Source: Clostridia bacterium
GTDB lineage: Bacteria > Bacillota > Clostridia > Christensenellales > Pumilibacteraceae
Direction of reading: 5' to 3'
Length of the DNA stretch: 64,000 nucleotides
Assembly: GCA_022793815.1 (NCBI GenBank)
Contig: JAAWDP010000011.1
Location: forward strand, 215,457-279,456
The notes beneath the pieces were generated by a model. The model worked only from the letters and a program-made list of their open reading frames with translations, did not search any database and had not been told where the DNA came from. Position 1 is the stretch's first letter; every line of letters begins with the position of its first letter. Shown in pieces: positions 16,730 to 25,285 of the stretch. Both the position numbers and the translations under genes were made by a program.

Positions 16730-17365
16730 ATGCGGCGGTGGCATATTACGGATATGCTCATCGCCGTTTCAGTTATTATATTACTGCTTACGTTAAGCGT
16801 CATGCCGTTTGTGTTTACGGTGGACGTTTCTGCGGACATGTTCGCCAATTACGGCGAAATCCGTGTCAAAGTATTTTTCATAAGCGTGTTCAAAGCCTCC
16901 GTAAGCTTGGAAAGCGTAAGCCCCTTGGAAAAAAATATAGTCATCGTTTCGGGAAAAAAGCGTGACGAAATTCATATCAATGCGGATAAAAACGATAAGA
17001 AATCCATCGTGGCGCTGTTTCATACCGTTCCGATAATGTCGTATATAAGAGTGGCGGGCATGAATTTCGATATCAAAATCGGATTTTGCGACAATGCATT
17101 TACGACAACCATGACGGTGGGTACTCTGCGCGCGCTGCTGTGCGGAGTATCGTCTTTTCTGCTTTCCAGACAAAAAACTCAAATTACGGGCAGCGTTATG
17201 CCTTGCTATAACGGCAACGCGCTCGATTTCAAGATTTTCGGCATATTTAAGCTGTCGCTTGCAGATATTATAAACGGATTTATTGCGGGACTTTTAAGCA
17301 AATCGGGCGTCAAAGCAAAACGCAACGGCAAGAAAAGAGCGTTAAAGTCCGCTGTTAAAACATAA
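16730..17365 (+). CDS. DUF2953 family protein
   Basis: A 211-residue protein with an N-terminal membrane segment (residues 10-30, MLIAVSVIILLLTLSVMPFV) and a basic C-terminus (KAKRNGKKRALKSAVKT). The middle has the beta-rich pattern of DUF2953 proteins, found in spore-forming Firmicutes between scpB and ytfJ. Position supports the assignment as much as sequence does. It probably belongs to the sporulation set of the operon, with unknown function. The ribosome-binding site is weak (CGGAAT). Confidence 0.75.
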   Translation: MRRWHITDMLIAVSVIILLLTLSVMPFVFTVDVSADMFANYGEIRVKVFFISVFKASVSLESVSPLEKNIVIVSGKKRDEIHINADKNDKKSIVALFHTVPIMSYIRVAGMNFDIKIGFCDNAFTTTMTVGTLRALLCGVSSFLLSRQKTQITGSVMPCYNGNALDFKIFGIFKLSLADIINGFIAGLLSKSGVKAKRNGKKRALKSAVKT

Positions 17366-17376
17366 AGGAGAATGTC

Positions 17377-17763
17377 ATGATAGTACAACAACAAGAACAT
17401 CCGATTGAAAGAATAATGGACAATGCTTTTATGAAAATGAAAACGCTTGTCGAAGCGGATACGGTGGTGGGAACTCCCGTAGTTACGTCGGACGGAGTAA
17501 GCATAATTCCCGTCAGCAAAATCACTGCGGGCTTTTTGACGGGCGGCGGAGAATACAGCGATATGTCGCGTCAAACGTATACCGAATATCCGTTTGCCGG
17601 CGGAAGCGGCGCGGGGGTTTCCGTATCGCCGATAGGATTTCTCGTCAGCGACGGAAAATCGGTAAAGTTGGTAAACGTCGACGATAAAAATCCATTGGAA
17701 AAACTGCTCGATATTATTCCGGAAGTAGTGGAAGGAATCATGGACGGAGTGAACAAAAAATGA
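17377..17763 (+). CDS. ytfJ: GerW/YtfJ family spore protein
   Basis: A 128-residue protein with the family core ADTVVGTPVVTSDGVSIIPVSKITAGFLTGGGEY, then a Gly-rich stretch (FAGGSGAGVSVSPIGFLV) and a short C-terminal helix ending in MDGVNKK. YtfJ/GerW is a forespore protein required for normal germination in Bacillus. AAGGAG precedes ATG 17377. The gene overlaps dacF by four bases, the usual clostridial pairing. Confidence 0.93.
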   Translation: MIVQQQEHPIERIMDNAFMKMKTLVEADTVVGTPVVTSDGVSIIPVSKITAGFLTGGGEYSDMSRQTYTEYPFAGGSGAGVSVSPIGFLVSDGKSVKLVNVDDKNPLEKLLDIIPEVVEGIMDGVNKK

Positions 17764-18887
17764 AACGCTTGGTATGCGGCATTATGGCGGCAGTGGCGCT
17801 GATTTTCGGGCTTGCTTCGCTGAACACCCCCAAATTCGCCACATCGGCTCAATCCATGCTGCTTTTGGAAAACTCCACGAACAGAGTGCTCTATGAGAAA
17901 AATGCGGACAAAAAGCTCCCAATGGCAAGCACTACGAAAATCGCAACGGCAATAACGGTAATCGAAAATTGCTCTGATTTGGAAAAAACGGTGAAAGTGC
18001 CCGAGAAGGCAGTCGGCGTAGAGGGTTCGTCTATCTATCTCGAAGAAGGCGAGGAACTGAAAGTAATCGACCTTTTGTACGGATTGATGTTGCAGTCGGG
18101 AAACGATTGTGCCGTCGCGCTTGCGCTGACCGTCGGCGGCAGTATCGAAAAGTTTGCCGAACTGATGAACGAAACGGCATTGAAAGCAGGCGCGATAAAC
18201 TCCAATTTCGTCAACCCTCACGGACTTCACGACGACAATCACTTTACAACCGCTCGGGATTTGGCTTTGATATCGTCCTATGCCATGAAAAATCCGATAT
18301 TCGAAAAAATAGTTTCCGCAAAGCGTTATACAATGCCTTGGAAAGGACGTGAATACGACAGAGTGGTGCTTAACAAAAATAAGATTCTCAGCACTTTCGA
18401 CGGCGGCGACGGCATAAAGACTGGATTTACGAAGAAAGCGGGAAGATGCCTTGTATCCAGCGCAAAGCGCAACGGCATGCGCGTTATATGCGTGGTTCTC
18501 AATTGCGGACCGATGTTCGAGGACTGCTCTGCGCTTATGGAAAAGGCGTTCGGCGAGTTTAAAATGGAGAAAGTCTGTTCGCGCGAAGATGTTTTGCGCA
18601 TTCCCGTAGTCGAAGGCAAAAGCGACGGTGTCGACTGCGCGCCCGAAAATGAAAGATACTATCCGCTCAGAGAAGGGGAAACGGCATTGTTGAAAACCGA
18701 AGCGGAAACCGCGCAAAAGCTGACCGCACCCGTGAAAATCGGCGAGCAGGTCGGGAAAATTAAAATAACCCTTGAAAATCATTTGCTTTTTGAGGAAAAA
18801 TTGGTTACTATTAACAGTGTCGACGCACCGGATTATCTCGACCGTCTCGGTCAGATAATCGGCGGGTGGACGCAAAGTAACGAATAG
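17760..18887 (+). CDS. dacF: sporulation-type D-alanyl-D-alanine carboxypeptidase
   Basis: A 375-residue S11 peptidase with a signal peptide (residues 1-30) and active-site motifs S57-T-T-K60, S113-G-N115 and K220-T-G222. The C-terminal beta domain follows from about residue 275. The gene overlaps ytfJ (ATGA), which links it to sporulation. In Bacillus DacF acts in the forespore and, with DacB, controls cross-linking of spore cortex peptidoglycan. dacF is the best symbol by context, since the S11 enzymes are hard to tell apart by sequence alone. Confidence 0.88.
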   Translation: MKRLVCGIMAAVALIFGLASLNTPKFATSAQSMLLLENSTNRVLYEKNADKKLPMASTTKIATAITVIENCSDLEKTVKVPEKAVGVEGSSIYLEEGEELKVIDLLYGLMLQSGNDCAVALALTVGGSIEKFAELMNETALKAGAINSNFVNPHGLHDDNHFTTARDLALISSYAMKNPIFEKIVSAKRYTMPWKGREYDRVVLNKNKILSTFDGGDGIKTGFTKKAGRCLVSSAKRNGMRVICVVLNCGPMFEDCSALMEKAFGEFKMEKVCSREDVLRIPVVEGKSDGVDCAPENERYYPLREGETALLKTEAETAQKLTAPVKIGEQVGKIKITLENHLLFEEKLVTINSVDAPDYLDRLGQIIGGWTQSNE

Positions 18888-18900
18888 GACGGACGGATTT

Positions 18901-19611
18901 TTGAGGATAAACAAATACCTTGCTCTGTGTGGTTTGAGCAGCAGAAGAAACAGCGAAATTTTCGTGAGAGAGGGAAAAGTAAAAATTAACGGTCGCACGG
19001 TAACCGATTTGTCTACGGACGTCAAAGACACGGACATCGTGACTGTGAATAACGAAAGATTGCTTCCGACGGAAGAACACATATATATAATGTTGAATAA
19101 GCCTAAGGGCTATGTCTGCACGACAAGCGACGAACTGGGACGAAAAACGGTTTTGCAGCTGCTCGGAAGCAAGTACGAAGGAAAGAGGATTTTTCCTATC
19201 GGACGTCTTGATTACGATACGGAAGGACTGCTTTTGCTGACAACGGACGGAGACGTCGCAAACAGGATTATGCACCCGAAAAGCGAAGTGCCGAAAACTT
19301 ATGTCGCAAAAATCGAGGGGGAAATCACCGAAGCCGAACTTGCCAAACTCCGCGGCGGAGTAATTCTCGACGGCGTGAAGACAAAAAAGTGTAAAGTAAG
19401 ATTAAAGGATTTTACCGACAATATCAGCCGTGTGGAAGTAGTAATAACGGAAGGACGGAACAGACAGGTTCGACGCATGTTCGACAGTATAAACAGAGAA
19501 GTCGTTTTTTTGAAGCGTGTTGCGATAGGAGAACTTAAGCTTGGCGGACTGTACCGCGGAACAAGCAGAGAACTCAATGCAAAAGAAATAGAATATTTGA
19601 AAAAAGTATAA
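18901..19611 (+). CDS. rluB: ribosomal large subunit pseudouridine synthase B
   Basis: A 236-residue RsuA/RluB-family enzyme. The N-terminal S4 RNA-binding domain begins RINKYLALCGLSSRRNSE and includes REGKVKINGRTV. The catalytic motif is GRLDYDTEGLLLLT, with the Asp nucleophile near residue 105, and NRQVRRMFDSI follows near residue 195. It isomerises a specific uridine in 23S rRNA. The start is TTG 18901, fixed by the conserved N-terminus, with AGGACGGA upstream. A terminator follows the stop. Confidence 0.93.
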   Translation: MRINKYLALCGLSSRRNSEIFVREGKVKINGRTVTDLSTDVKDTDIVTVNNERLLPTEEHIYIMLNKPKGYVCTTSDELGRKTVLQLLGSKYEGKRIFPIGRLDYDTEGLLLLTTDGDVANRIMHPKSEVPKTYVAKIEGEITEAELAKLRGGVILDGVKTKKCKVRLKDFTDNISRVEVVITEGRNRQVRRMFDSINREVVFLKRVAIGELKLGGLYRGTSRELNAKEIEYLKKV

Positions 19612-19617
19612 TGCGTT

Positions 19618-19647
19618 AAAGAAGGACCTTTGAAAGGTTCTTTTTTT
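19618..19647 (+). terminator. intrinsic terminator after rluB
   Basis: AGGACCTT-TGA-AAGGTTCT with one G-T pair, then seven T. It ends the M50-scp-dacF-rluB unit. Confidence 0.88.
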
Positions 19648-19672
19648 ACGGTAAAGACGATAAACAAATTGG

Positions 19673-19697
19673 GTTTACGGTATAAAACTTTGTAAAC
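19673..19697 (+). repeat. GTTTAC/GTAAAC inverted repeat upstream of the decarboxylase promoter
   Basis: GTTTAC at 19673-19678 and its exact complement GTAAAC at 19692-19697, 13 bases apart, end 16 bases before the -35 hexamer. Spacing and position suit a dimeric regulator site, but a 6-base repeat can arise by chance in AT-rich DNA. Confidence 0.3.
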
Positions 19698-19712
19698 GAC
19701 GGGTTAAAACGC

Positions 19713-19741
19713 TTGTAAAATCTTTCGAGTTACTGTATAAT
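19713..19741 (+). promoter_or_regulatory. sigma-A-type promoter of the decarboxylase operon
   Basis: -35 TTGTAA (19713-19718), 17-base spacer, -10 TATAAT (19736-19741). The predicted start near 19748 leaves a leader of about 60 bases. No other good promoter was seen before the terminator at 30353, so it may drive genes from 19810 to 30341. Confidence 0.75.
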
Positions 19742-19809
19742 AAAATAGTGGAAGTTTGCGGAATTTCGCAAACTCTCCGCGGATTACTGTTCGGAGGATT
19801 TGTTTTCAA

Positions 19810-21192
19810 ATGGCTCAATCAAGAAGCTTGACTTCGCAGACGAAAGCAAAAGAAAAGGATACGCTCGCTTTTATAAACGGTTTTATCGACGATAATTCGT
19901 TTATGGAAACGGATATGCTTGTTAAGTCCGTCACGCCGCTCGGAGAAGCGACTGGCGAAGGCGTGGTAAGCGGTTTCGGTTGCATAGGCGGTATGCAGAC
20001 GGCTATATTCGCTACCGACGCCGCCGTAATGAAAGGCAGCATAGGCGAAGGCGCAGTTGAAAAAATAACGCGCATCATAAACAGCGCGGTCAAAACGGGC
20101 GCACCGCTCATAGCCGTTATAGATACAAGCGGCGCGCGCTTCGGAGAGGGGGCGCGCATACTCGGCGGCTACGGAAAAATATTCGACGCAATGGCAAAAG
20201 CATACGACTCGGTTACGACGGTATGTATTCTGAAAGGCAATAATTTCGGAATGATGTCTTATTTTACCGCTTTTTGCGATTTTGTGGTGGCATTGGATAA
20301 ATCGGTAATGGCTACAAGCAGTCCGCTTATTCTTGCGTCCAAGACCAAAGAGGACGTTGCGAAAGTCGGCTCGGTGGCTGTCCATACGGCAAAAACAGGA
20401 TTGATTCATGCCGTTGTCAAAACAACCGCCGAACTCAAAAAGACAGTCAAAGAGTTTATTTCTCTTACGGAAGAAAGAATAGCCGATTCGGCAGACGATT
20501 TAAACAGAGCGTGCAAAGGACTCAAAGTCGGAGCAAAGCCGTCCGCAATTATCAAAGAGGTATTCGATAAAGATACGTTCTTGGAATTGAGAGCGGATTA
20601 TGCGCCCGAGGTTGTAACGGGGCTTGCAAGGCTCGGCGGTATAACTGTCGGTATAGCGGCAAACAACGCCTCGGTGAACGAAGGCAGGCTTTCGTCAAAC
20701 TCCGCCGTCAAAATCAGCGAGTTGGTCATACTTTGCGACAACATGGGAATCCCCGTAATAAATTTGGTGGATTGCGCGGGTGCCGTAAACGATTTGAGCG
20801 AGGAGAACTCGCGGCTTATTCGTGATGTCGGCATAATGCTGTACAATTACGCGAATACCACCAAGAAAATTTCGCTCGTGGTCGGAAAGGCAATCGGCGT
20901 GGGATATACGGCGTTTGCGGCAAATTCGATGTACGATTACAGTGCGGCTTGGACGGACGCGGAAATAGGCGTTATGGACGCAAGCGCAACGGCTCGGCTT
21001 ATTTACGGCGAGGAAATAGCCAAAGCCAAGGACAAGAAAAAAGCCGAAGAAAAATTTGCCGACGCTTATTCGGAAGAAAATATGTCTGCGCAGAACGTAG
21101 CCACGCTCGGATTGCTGGATAACGTGATAAAACCCGAACATACCCGCAGATTTTTGGTCGGTATAGTTCAGACTTTTCTGTCTGCGAGGTGA
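19810..21192 (+). CDS. acyl-CoA-type carboxyltransferase subunit (MmdA/AccD-like)
   Basis: A 460-residue protein of the crotonase-fold carboxyltransferase family. N-half marks are EGVVSGFGCIGG, DTSGARFGEGARILGGYG near residue 115 and FTAFCDFVV. C-half marks are the FLELRADYAPEVVTGLARLGG region, LVDCAGAVNDLSEE and WTDAEIGVMDASATARLIYG. Family members move carboxyl groups between a CoA thioester and biotin (propionyl-CoA carboxylase beta, methylmalonyl- and glutaconyl-CoA decarboxylase alpha, transcarboxylase 12S). It is somewhat shorter than the usual 510 or so. Which CoA ester it uses cannot be read from sequence. GGAGG lies 11-12 bases before ATG 19810. It is first in an operon with pump subunits. 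Confidence 0.88.
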   Translation: MAQSRSLTSQTKAKEKDTLAFINGFIDDNSFMETDMLVKSVTPLGEATGEGVVSGFGCIGGMQTAIFATDAAVMKGSIGEGAVEKITRIINSAVKTGAPLIAVIDTSGARFGEGARILGGYGKIFDAMAKAYDSVTTVCILKGNNFGMMSYFTAFCDFVVALDKSVMATSSPLILASKTKEDVAKVGSVAVHTAKTGLIHAVVKTTAELKKTVKEFISLTEERIADSADDLNRACKGLKVGAKPSAIIKEVFDKDTFLELRADYAPEVVTGLARLGGITVGIAANNASVNEGRLSSNSAVKISELVILCDNMGIPVINLVDCAGAVNDLSEENSRLIRDVGIMLYNYANTTKKISLVVGKAIGVGYTAFAANSMYDYSAAWTDAEIGVMDASATARLIYGEEIAKAKDKKKAEEKFADAYSEENMSAQNVATLGLLDNVIKPEHTRRFLVGIVQTFLSAR

Positions 21193-21197
21193 GCCGT

Positions 21198-21581
21198 ATG
21201 AAAGGATTGTTGCTGGCGGCATCGGGTGCCGATATAGATATGAGTAAATATTTCGAATTTTTCAATTCGGATATGTCGCTCGGAAAAGCGGCTTTGATTG
21301 CTGTTTTGGGAATATCGGTTGTCCTTGTTATTCTGCTTGTTCTTGTGGGATTGCTTACGGTGTTTGAAAAGATTTTTTCGTCGCTGTCCAAGAAATCCGA
21401 AGCAAAATCGAAACAGACGGCAAACGCCGTGTCTGCGGAAGATGAAAGCGACGAGGAAACGGTTGCCGCGATTGTCGCGGCGGTCACAATGTTATATGCG
21501 GAGGATTGCGGCGAAGACAGCGTTCCGCCGTTTGTCGTCAGACGCATAAAACAGGTAAGCCAATTAAATTCAAAGAGATAA
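21198..21581 (+). CDS. OadG-type gamma subunit of sodium-pumping decarboxylase
   Basis: A 127-residue protein with one membrane helix (residues about 31-54, ALIAVLGISVVLVILLVLVGLLTVF), a charged linker, then a conserved helical tail with EETVAAIVAAVTMLY and ending FVVRRIKQVSQLNSKR. This is the pattern of gamma/delta chains that join the carboxyltransferase to the membrane beta subunit. ATG 21198 with GAGGTG upstream is preferred over GTG 21189. It lies between the carboxyltransferase and the biotin carrier. Confidence 0.8.
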   Translation: MKGLLLAASGADIDMSKYFEFFNSDMSLGKAALIAVLGISVVLVILLVLVGLLTVFEKIFSSLSKKSEAKSKQTANAVSAEDESDEETVAAIVAAVTMLYAEDCGEDSVPPFVVRRIKQVSQLNSKR

Positions 21582-21602
21582 TGCATCGGAGGAATGTAAA
21601 CA

Positions 21603-21947
21603 ATGCGTAAATTCAATGTAAATGTAAACGGTAAAAGTTATGTCGTCGAAGTGGACGAAGTCGGCGCGGAAACAGCAGCGCCCGCGCCCGTGGCGGCAGC
21701 GGCTGCTCCCGTCGCGGTTGCGGCAGCGCCAGCAGGCGGAAGCATCGTCAAGGCGCCCATGCCCGGACTTGTTCTCAGATTCGGAGCCGAGAACGGCGCG
21801 ACGGTCAAAAAAGGCGATAAAATAGTGGTTCTCGAAGCGATGAAAATGGAAAACGACATCGTTGCCAATGCGGACGGCAAAGTCACGTTTTTGGTCAAAC
21901 CCGGCGATAACGTGGTATCGGGCGCCGATTTGGCTTCGATAAATTGA
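21603..21947 (+). CDS. biotin carboxyl carrier protein of the decarboxylase complex
   Basis: A 114-residue protein. Residues 1-20 form a short start domain, residues about 23-45 an Ala/Pro/Val-rich flexible hinge, and the C-terminal 70 residues a biotinyl domain. The biotinylation motif EAMKMEN is near residues 80-86, preceded by KAPMPGLVLRF. The lysine carries biotin, which shuttles carboxyl between the carboxyltransferases and the membrane beta subunit. Layout matches MmdC/GcdC and the 1.3S transcarboxylase chain. No other biotin domain is encoded in the operon, so it should serve both carboxyltransferases. Confidence 0.93.
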   Translation: MRKFNVNVNGKSYVVEVDEVGAETAAPAPVAAAAAPVAVAAAPAGGSIVKAPMPGLVLRFGAENGATVKKGDKIVVLEAMKMENDIVANADGKVTFLVKPGDNVVSGADLASIN

Positions 21948-21973
21948 CCGTCGGCAGCGGAGGTTTACCGTAA

Positions 21974-23125
21974 ATGAATTTTTTGGAAATACTGCAAAAC
22001 CTATGGGAAAGCACGGGCATTTACGCATCTACCGATTGGCGTAACTATGTTATGATAGCGGTTTCGCTTGTGCTGTTCTATCTTGCGATAGGACGCGGTT
22101 ACGAGCCGCTGCTGCTGCTTCCCATTGCGTTCGGAATGCTGATTGTCAATATTCCGGGCGGTTACGAGATATTGTATGCGGACGGTTCCGACGGAACGGC
22201 GGGCGGTCTGTTATACTATCTTTACATGGGTGTAGACAAAGTTATATTCCCGCCGCTTATTTTCCTCGGCATCGGAGCTATGACGGATTTCGGTCCGCTG
22301 ATTGCCAATCCCAGAAGTCTGCTTCTCGGTGCGGCGGCGCAGCTCGGCATATTCGTCACGTTCTTCGGCGCGGTTTTTTTGGGATTCAAAGGCGCGGCGG
22401 CGGCGGCTACCGCCATAATCGGCGGAGCGGACGGACCTACGGCAATTTGGCTTACTCAAATGCTGGGGCAGAAAGATTTGTTGCCGATAATCGCCATTGC
22501 CGCATATTCGTACATGGCGCTTATTCCTATAATACAGCCGCCCATAATGAAACTGCTTACCACGAAAAAGGAACGCAGTATCCGCATGGAGCAGCTTCGC
22601 GAAGTGAGCAAGCGGGAAAAAATAATTTTCCCCATACTCGTAACAGCGCTGTGCGGACTTATTCTGCCGTCGGCATTGCCGCTTGTGGGAATGCTTATGC
22701 TCGGCAATCTGCTTAAAGAGAGCGGAGTTACCGACAGACTCGCAAAGACCGCAAGCAACGAGCTCATAAACATAGTCACGATATTGCTCGGTGTCGTTGT
22801 AGGCTCGAAAGCGCTCGGACCCGTGTTCCTTGCGCCCACTACGATATTTATAATCATACTCGGTCTGGTTGCCTTCGTAATAGGTACGATGGGCGGCGTG
22901 CTTATGGCGAAGCTTATGAATGTTTTGTCTGGCGGAAAGATAAATCCGCTTATAGGCAGTGCGGGTGTTTCGGCTGTTCCCATGGCGGCGCGCGTGTCGC
23001 AGAAAGTCGGTCAGAAAGAAGTGCCCGATAACTATTTGCTTATGCATGCAATGGGACCCAACGTGGCAGGCGTAATAGGTTCGGCTGTCGCCGCAGGATT
23101 GCTTCTTGCCGTGTTCGGCGGTTAA
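21974..23125 (+). CDS. oadB: sodium ion-translocating decarboxylase beta subunit
   Basis: A 383-residue polytopic membrane protein. It decarboxylates carboxybiotin and couples the energy to Na+ export. Family marks are [32 protein letters not shown] near residues 90-110, [12 protein letters not shown] near residue 150 (the conserved Asp region for Na+ binding), [13 protein letters not shown], and the C-terminal [19 protein letters not shown] with [17 protein letters not shown]. About nine hydrophobic segments are visible. Oad, Mmd and Gcd beta chains are very similar, so the symbol does not define the substrate. Confidence 0.95.
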   Translation: MNFLEILQNLWESTGIYASTDWRNYVMIAVSLVLFYLAIGRGYEPLLLLPIAFGMLIVNIPGGYEILYADGSDGTAGGLLYYLYMGVDKVIFPPLIFLGIGAMTDFGPLIANPRSLLLGAAAQLGIFVTFFGAVFLGFKGAAAAATAIIGGADGPTAIWLTQMLGQKDLLPIIAIAAYSYMALIPIIQPPIMKLLTTKKERSIRMEQLREVSKREKIIFPILVTALCGLILPSALPLVGMLMLGNLLKESGVTDRLAKTASNELINIVTILLGVVVGSKALGPVFLAPTTIFIIILGLVAFVIGTMGGVLMAKLMNVLSGGKINPLIGSAGVSAVPMAARVSQKVGQKEVPDNYLLMHAMGPNVAGVIGSAVAAGLLLAVFGG

Positions 23126-23144
23126 ATAATTAGGAGATAACGAT

Positions 23145-24542
23145 ATGGCTAAGGTTAAAATAATGGAAACGGTTCTTCGCGACGCACATCAATCGCAGGC
23201 TGCGACGCGAATGAAAATAGAAGAAATGCTTCCTATTGCCGACAAACTCGACAAAGTCGGTTATTATGCTTTGGAAGCGTGGGGCGGAGCTACTTTCGAT
23301 TCGTGCCTTCGTTATTTGAACGAAGACCCGTGGGAAAGATTGCGTATGCTTAGAAAAGCGCTTCCCAATACGAAGTTGCAAATGCTGCTCCGCGGACAGA
23401 ATTTGCTCGGCTACAAGCACTATGCCGACGACGTCGTCGACAGTTTCTGCCGTCTGTCCGTTAAAAACGGTATCGACATTATACGTATATTCGATGCGCT
23501 TAACGACCCGCGCAATATGCGGCAGGCAATCGAAAGTACGAAAAAATACAAAGGAACCGTAGAAGCGGCTATAAGTTATACGACAAGCAAGGTGCACACC
23601 ATAGACTATTTTGTCAATCTTGCGGTCGAACTCGAAAAAATGGGCGCGGATATAATCTGTATAAAGGATATGGCAAATCTTTTGCTGCCTTATACCGCTT
23701 ACGAACTTGTATCGCGCTTGAAAGAAAAAGTAAAAGTGCCTCTTCACCTTCACACGCACAATACCGCGGGAACAGGCGATATGACCAACCTCAAAGCGGT
23801 CGAAGCGGGTTGCGATATAGTGGACTGCGCGCTTTCGCCTCTCGGAAACGGAACAAGTCAGCCCGCTACCGAATCGTTTGTCGCTACGCTTCAAGGCACC
23901 GAATACGATACGGGACTCGATTTGCATGCGCTCAACGAACTCACAGTTTATTTCAAAAAAGTCGCACAGCGTTTGACCGAAGACGGATTCCTCAGTCCGC
24001 AGGTATTGAAAGTAGACGTAAATGCACTCATTTATCAAGTGCCGGGAGGAATGCTGTCAAATTTGATAAGCCAACTGAAACAGCAGGGTGCATCGGATAA
24101 ACTGCTTGCCGTTTTGGAAGAAGTTCCCCGCGTAAGAGCCGACCTCGGTTATCCTCCTCTTGTAACGCCGTCCAGTCAGATAGTCGGCACGCAGGCTGTG
24201 CTCAACGTGATTTCCGGCGAGCGTTATCAAATGGTTACAAAAGAAACCAAAGGAATGCTTATCGGCGAATACGGCAAATTGCCCGTAGAACCCGATGCGA
24301 AGATAGTCAAGAAGATTATCGGCGATACGCCGAGAATAACATGCCGCCCCGCAGACAACATAAAGCCCGAATTGGAAACTTATAAAAACGAAATTGCGGA
24401 GTATATCGAGCAAGAAGAGGATATACTTACTTATGCGCTGTTTCCGCAGCTTGCGGTTCCGTTTTTCAAACGCCGTCAAGCGGCTGAAAGCGGCATAGAT
24501 AAAACTATTTTCGATAAGGAGAATCAAGTTCATCCCGTATGA
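23145..24542 (+). CDS. oadA: oxaloacetate decarboxylase alpha / pyruvate carboxylase subunit B-like carboxyltransferase without biotin domain
   Basis: A 465-residue protein with the HMGL-like TIM barrel: MAKVKIMETVLRDAHQSQAATRM at the start (metal-binding Asp), ALEAWGGATFD, LRGQNLLGYKHYADDVV, IKDMANLL with the carboxybiotin-site Lys, and PLHLHTHNTAGTG (metal-ligand His pair). The post-barrel region contains VPGGMLSNLISQL and GTQAVLNV. It stops near residue 465 without the EAMKM biotinyl domain found in many OadA proteins, so it must use the separate carrier at 21603. This resembles the 5S transcarboxylase chain. Its stop overlaps surE (ATGA). Confidence 0.94.
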   Translation: MAKVKIMETVLRDAHQSQAATRMKIEEMLPIADKLDKVGYYALEAWGGATFDSCLRYLNEDPWERLRMLRKALPNTKLQMLLRGQNLLGYKHYADDVVDSFCRLSVKNGIDIIRIFDALNDPRNMRQAIESTKKYKGTVEAAISYTTSKVHTIDYFVNLAVELEKMGADIICIKDMANLLLPYTAYELVSRLKEKVKVPLHLHTHNTAGTGDMTNLKAVEAGCDIVDCALSPLGNGTSQPATESFVATLQGTEYDTGLDLHALNELTVYFKKVAQRLTEDGFLSPQVLKVDVNALIYQVPGGMLSNLISQLKQQGASDKLLAVLEEVPRVRADLGYPPLVTPSSQIVGTQAVLNVISGERYQMVTKETKGMLIGEYGKLPVEPDAKIVKKIIGDTPRITCRPADNIKPELETYKNEIAEYIEQEEDILTYALFPQLAVPFFKRRQAAESGIDKTIFDKENQVHPV

Positions 24543-25285
24543 AAGTGCTGATTGTCAACGACGACGGAATAGATTCCGCAGGGATTCGTATTCTTGCGGA
24601 GCGTTTCCGTGTCGGGAATGATATAATGGTGGTGGCCCCGATGCGTCAGCGTTCGGGGTTTAGCCATTCTCTTACCATTGACGATGACATTTTTTACGAA
24701 AAAAGAGATTTTCCTTATCCAGCATTTGCCATATCGGGAACTCCTGCCGATTGTACAAAAACGGGGATACTTTATTTTAATAAAGGCGAACCGTTTGATT
24801 TGGTTCTTTCGGGCATCAACAACGGACCGAATTTGGGAACGGATATACTTTACAGCGGCACGGTTGCCGCGGCAACGGAGGGCGCTTTGCATTCGGTGCC
24901 TTCGATTGCGGTCAGCTTGGAAAAATGGAACTGCGACGAAATGTTTTACCGTCAAGCCGCCGATTTTTTATTCGAAAATATTGACGGTTTCATGCGTGCC
25001 TGCGCCGAATTCGGAGGGGTTCTTAACATAAACTATCCCGTAGTAAAACCGTTTTGCGGCATTAAATTTACCGCATCGGGTATAAATTTGTATAACGACC
25101 GTTATGCCGAGGGGTCGAAATCGGGTTCTGTCCGTATCGTGGGACAGCCTACGCCGCATACGCTTAACTCCGCCGACTGCGACGTAGAGCTGATTAAAAA
25201 AGGTTATGTAACCGTGACGCCTCTTTCTTCCGAGAGAAACGATACCGCGGCTTTGAATACAATTAAAGGAATGAAGATTTTTTGA
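24539..25285 (+). CDS. surE: 5'/3'-nucleotidase SurE
   Basis: A 248-residue phosphatase that dephosphorylates nucleoside monophosphates. The signature start MKVLIVNDDGIDSAGI carries the metal-ligand Asp pair. VVAPMRQRSGFSHSLT follows near residue 35 (conserved Ser), then GTPADCTKTG and SGINNGPNLGTDILYSGTVAAATEG near residues 92-118. It overlaps oadA by four bases and the next gene by four (TTGA). Its place in the decarboxylase run is probably operon-building only, without a functional tie. Confidence 0.95.
   Translation: MKVLIVNDDGIDSAGIRILAERFRVGNDIMVVAPMRQRSGFSHSLTIDDDIFYEKRDFPYPAFAISGTPADCTKTGILYFNKGEPFDLVLSGINNGPNLGTDILYSGTVAAATEGALHSVPSIAVSLEKWNCDEMFYRQAADFLFENIDGFMRACAEFGGVLNINYPVVKPFCGIKFTASGINLYNDRYAEGSKSGSVRIVGQPTPHTLNSADCDVELIKKGYVTVTPLSSERNDTAALNTIKGMKIF

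Noticed and set aside
17571-19082. 503-codon antisense ORF opposite ytfJ, dacF and rluB
   Set aside because: The three sense genes have clear family motifs; the antisense product has none.
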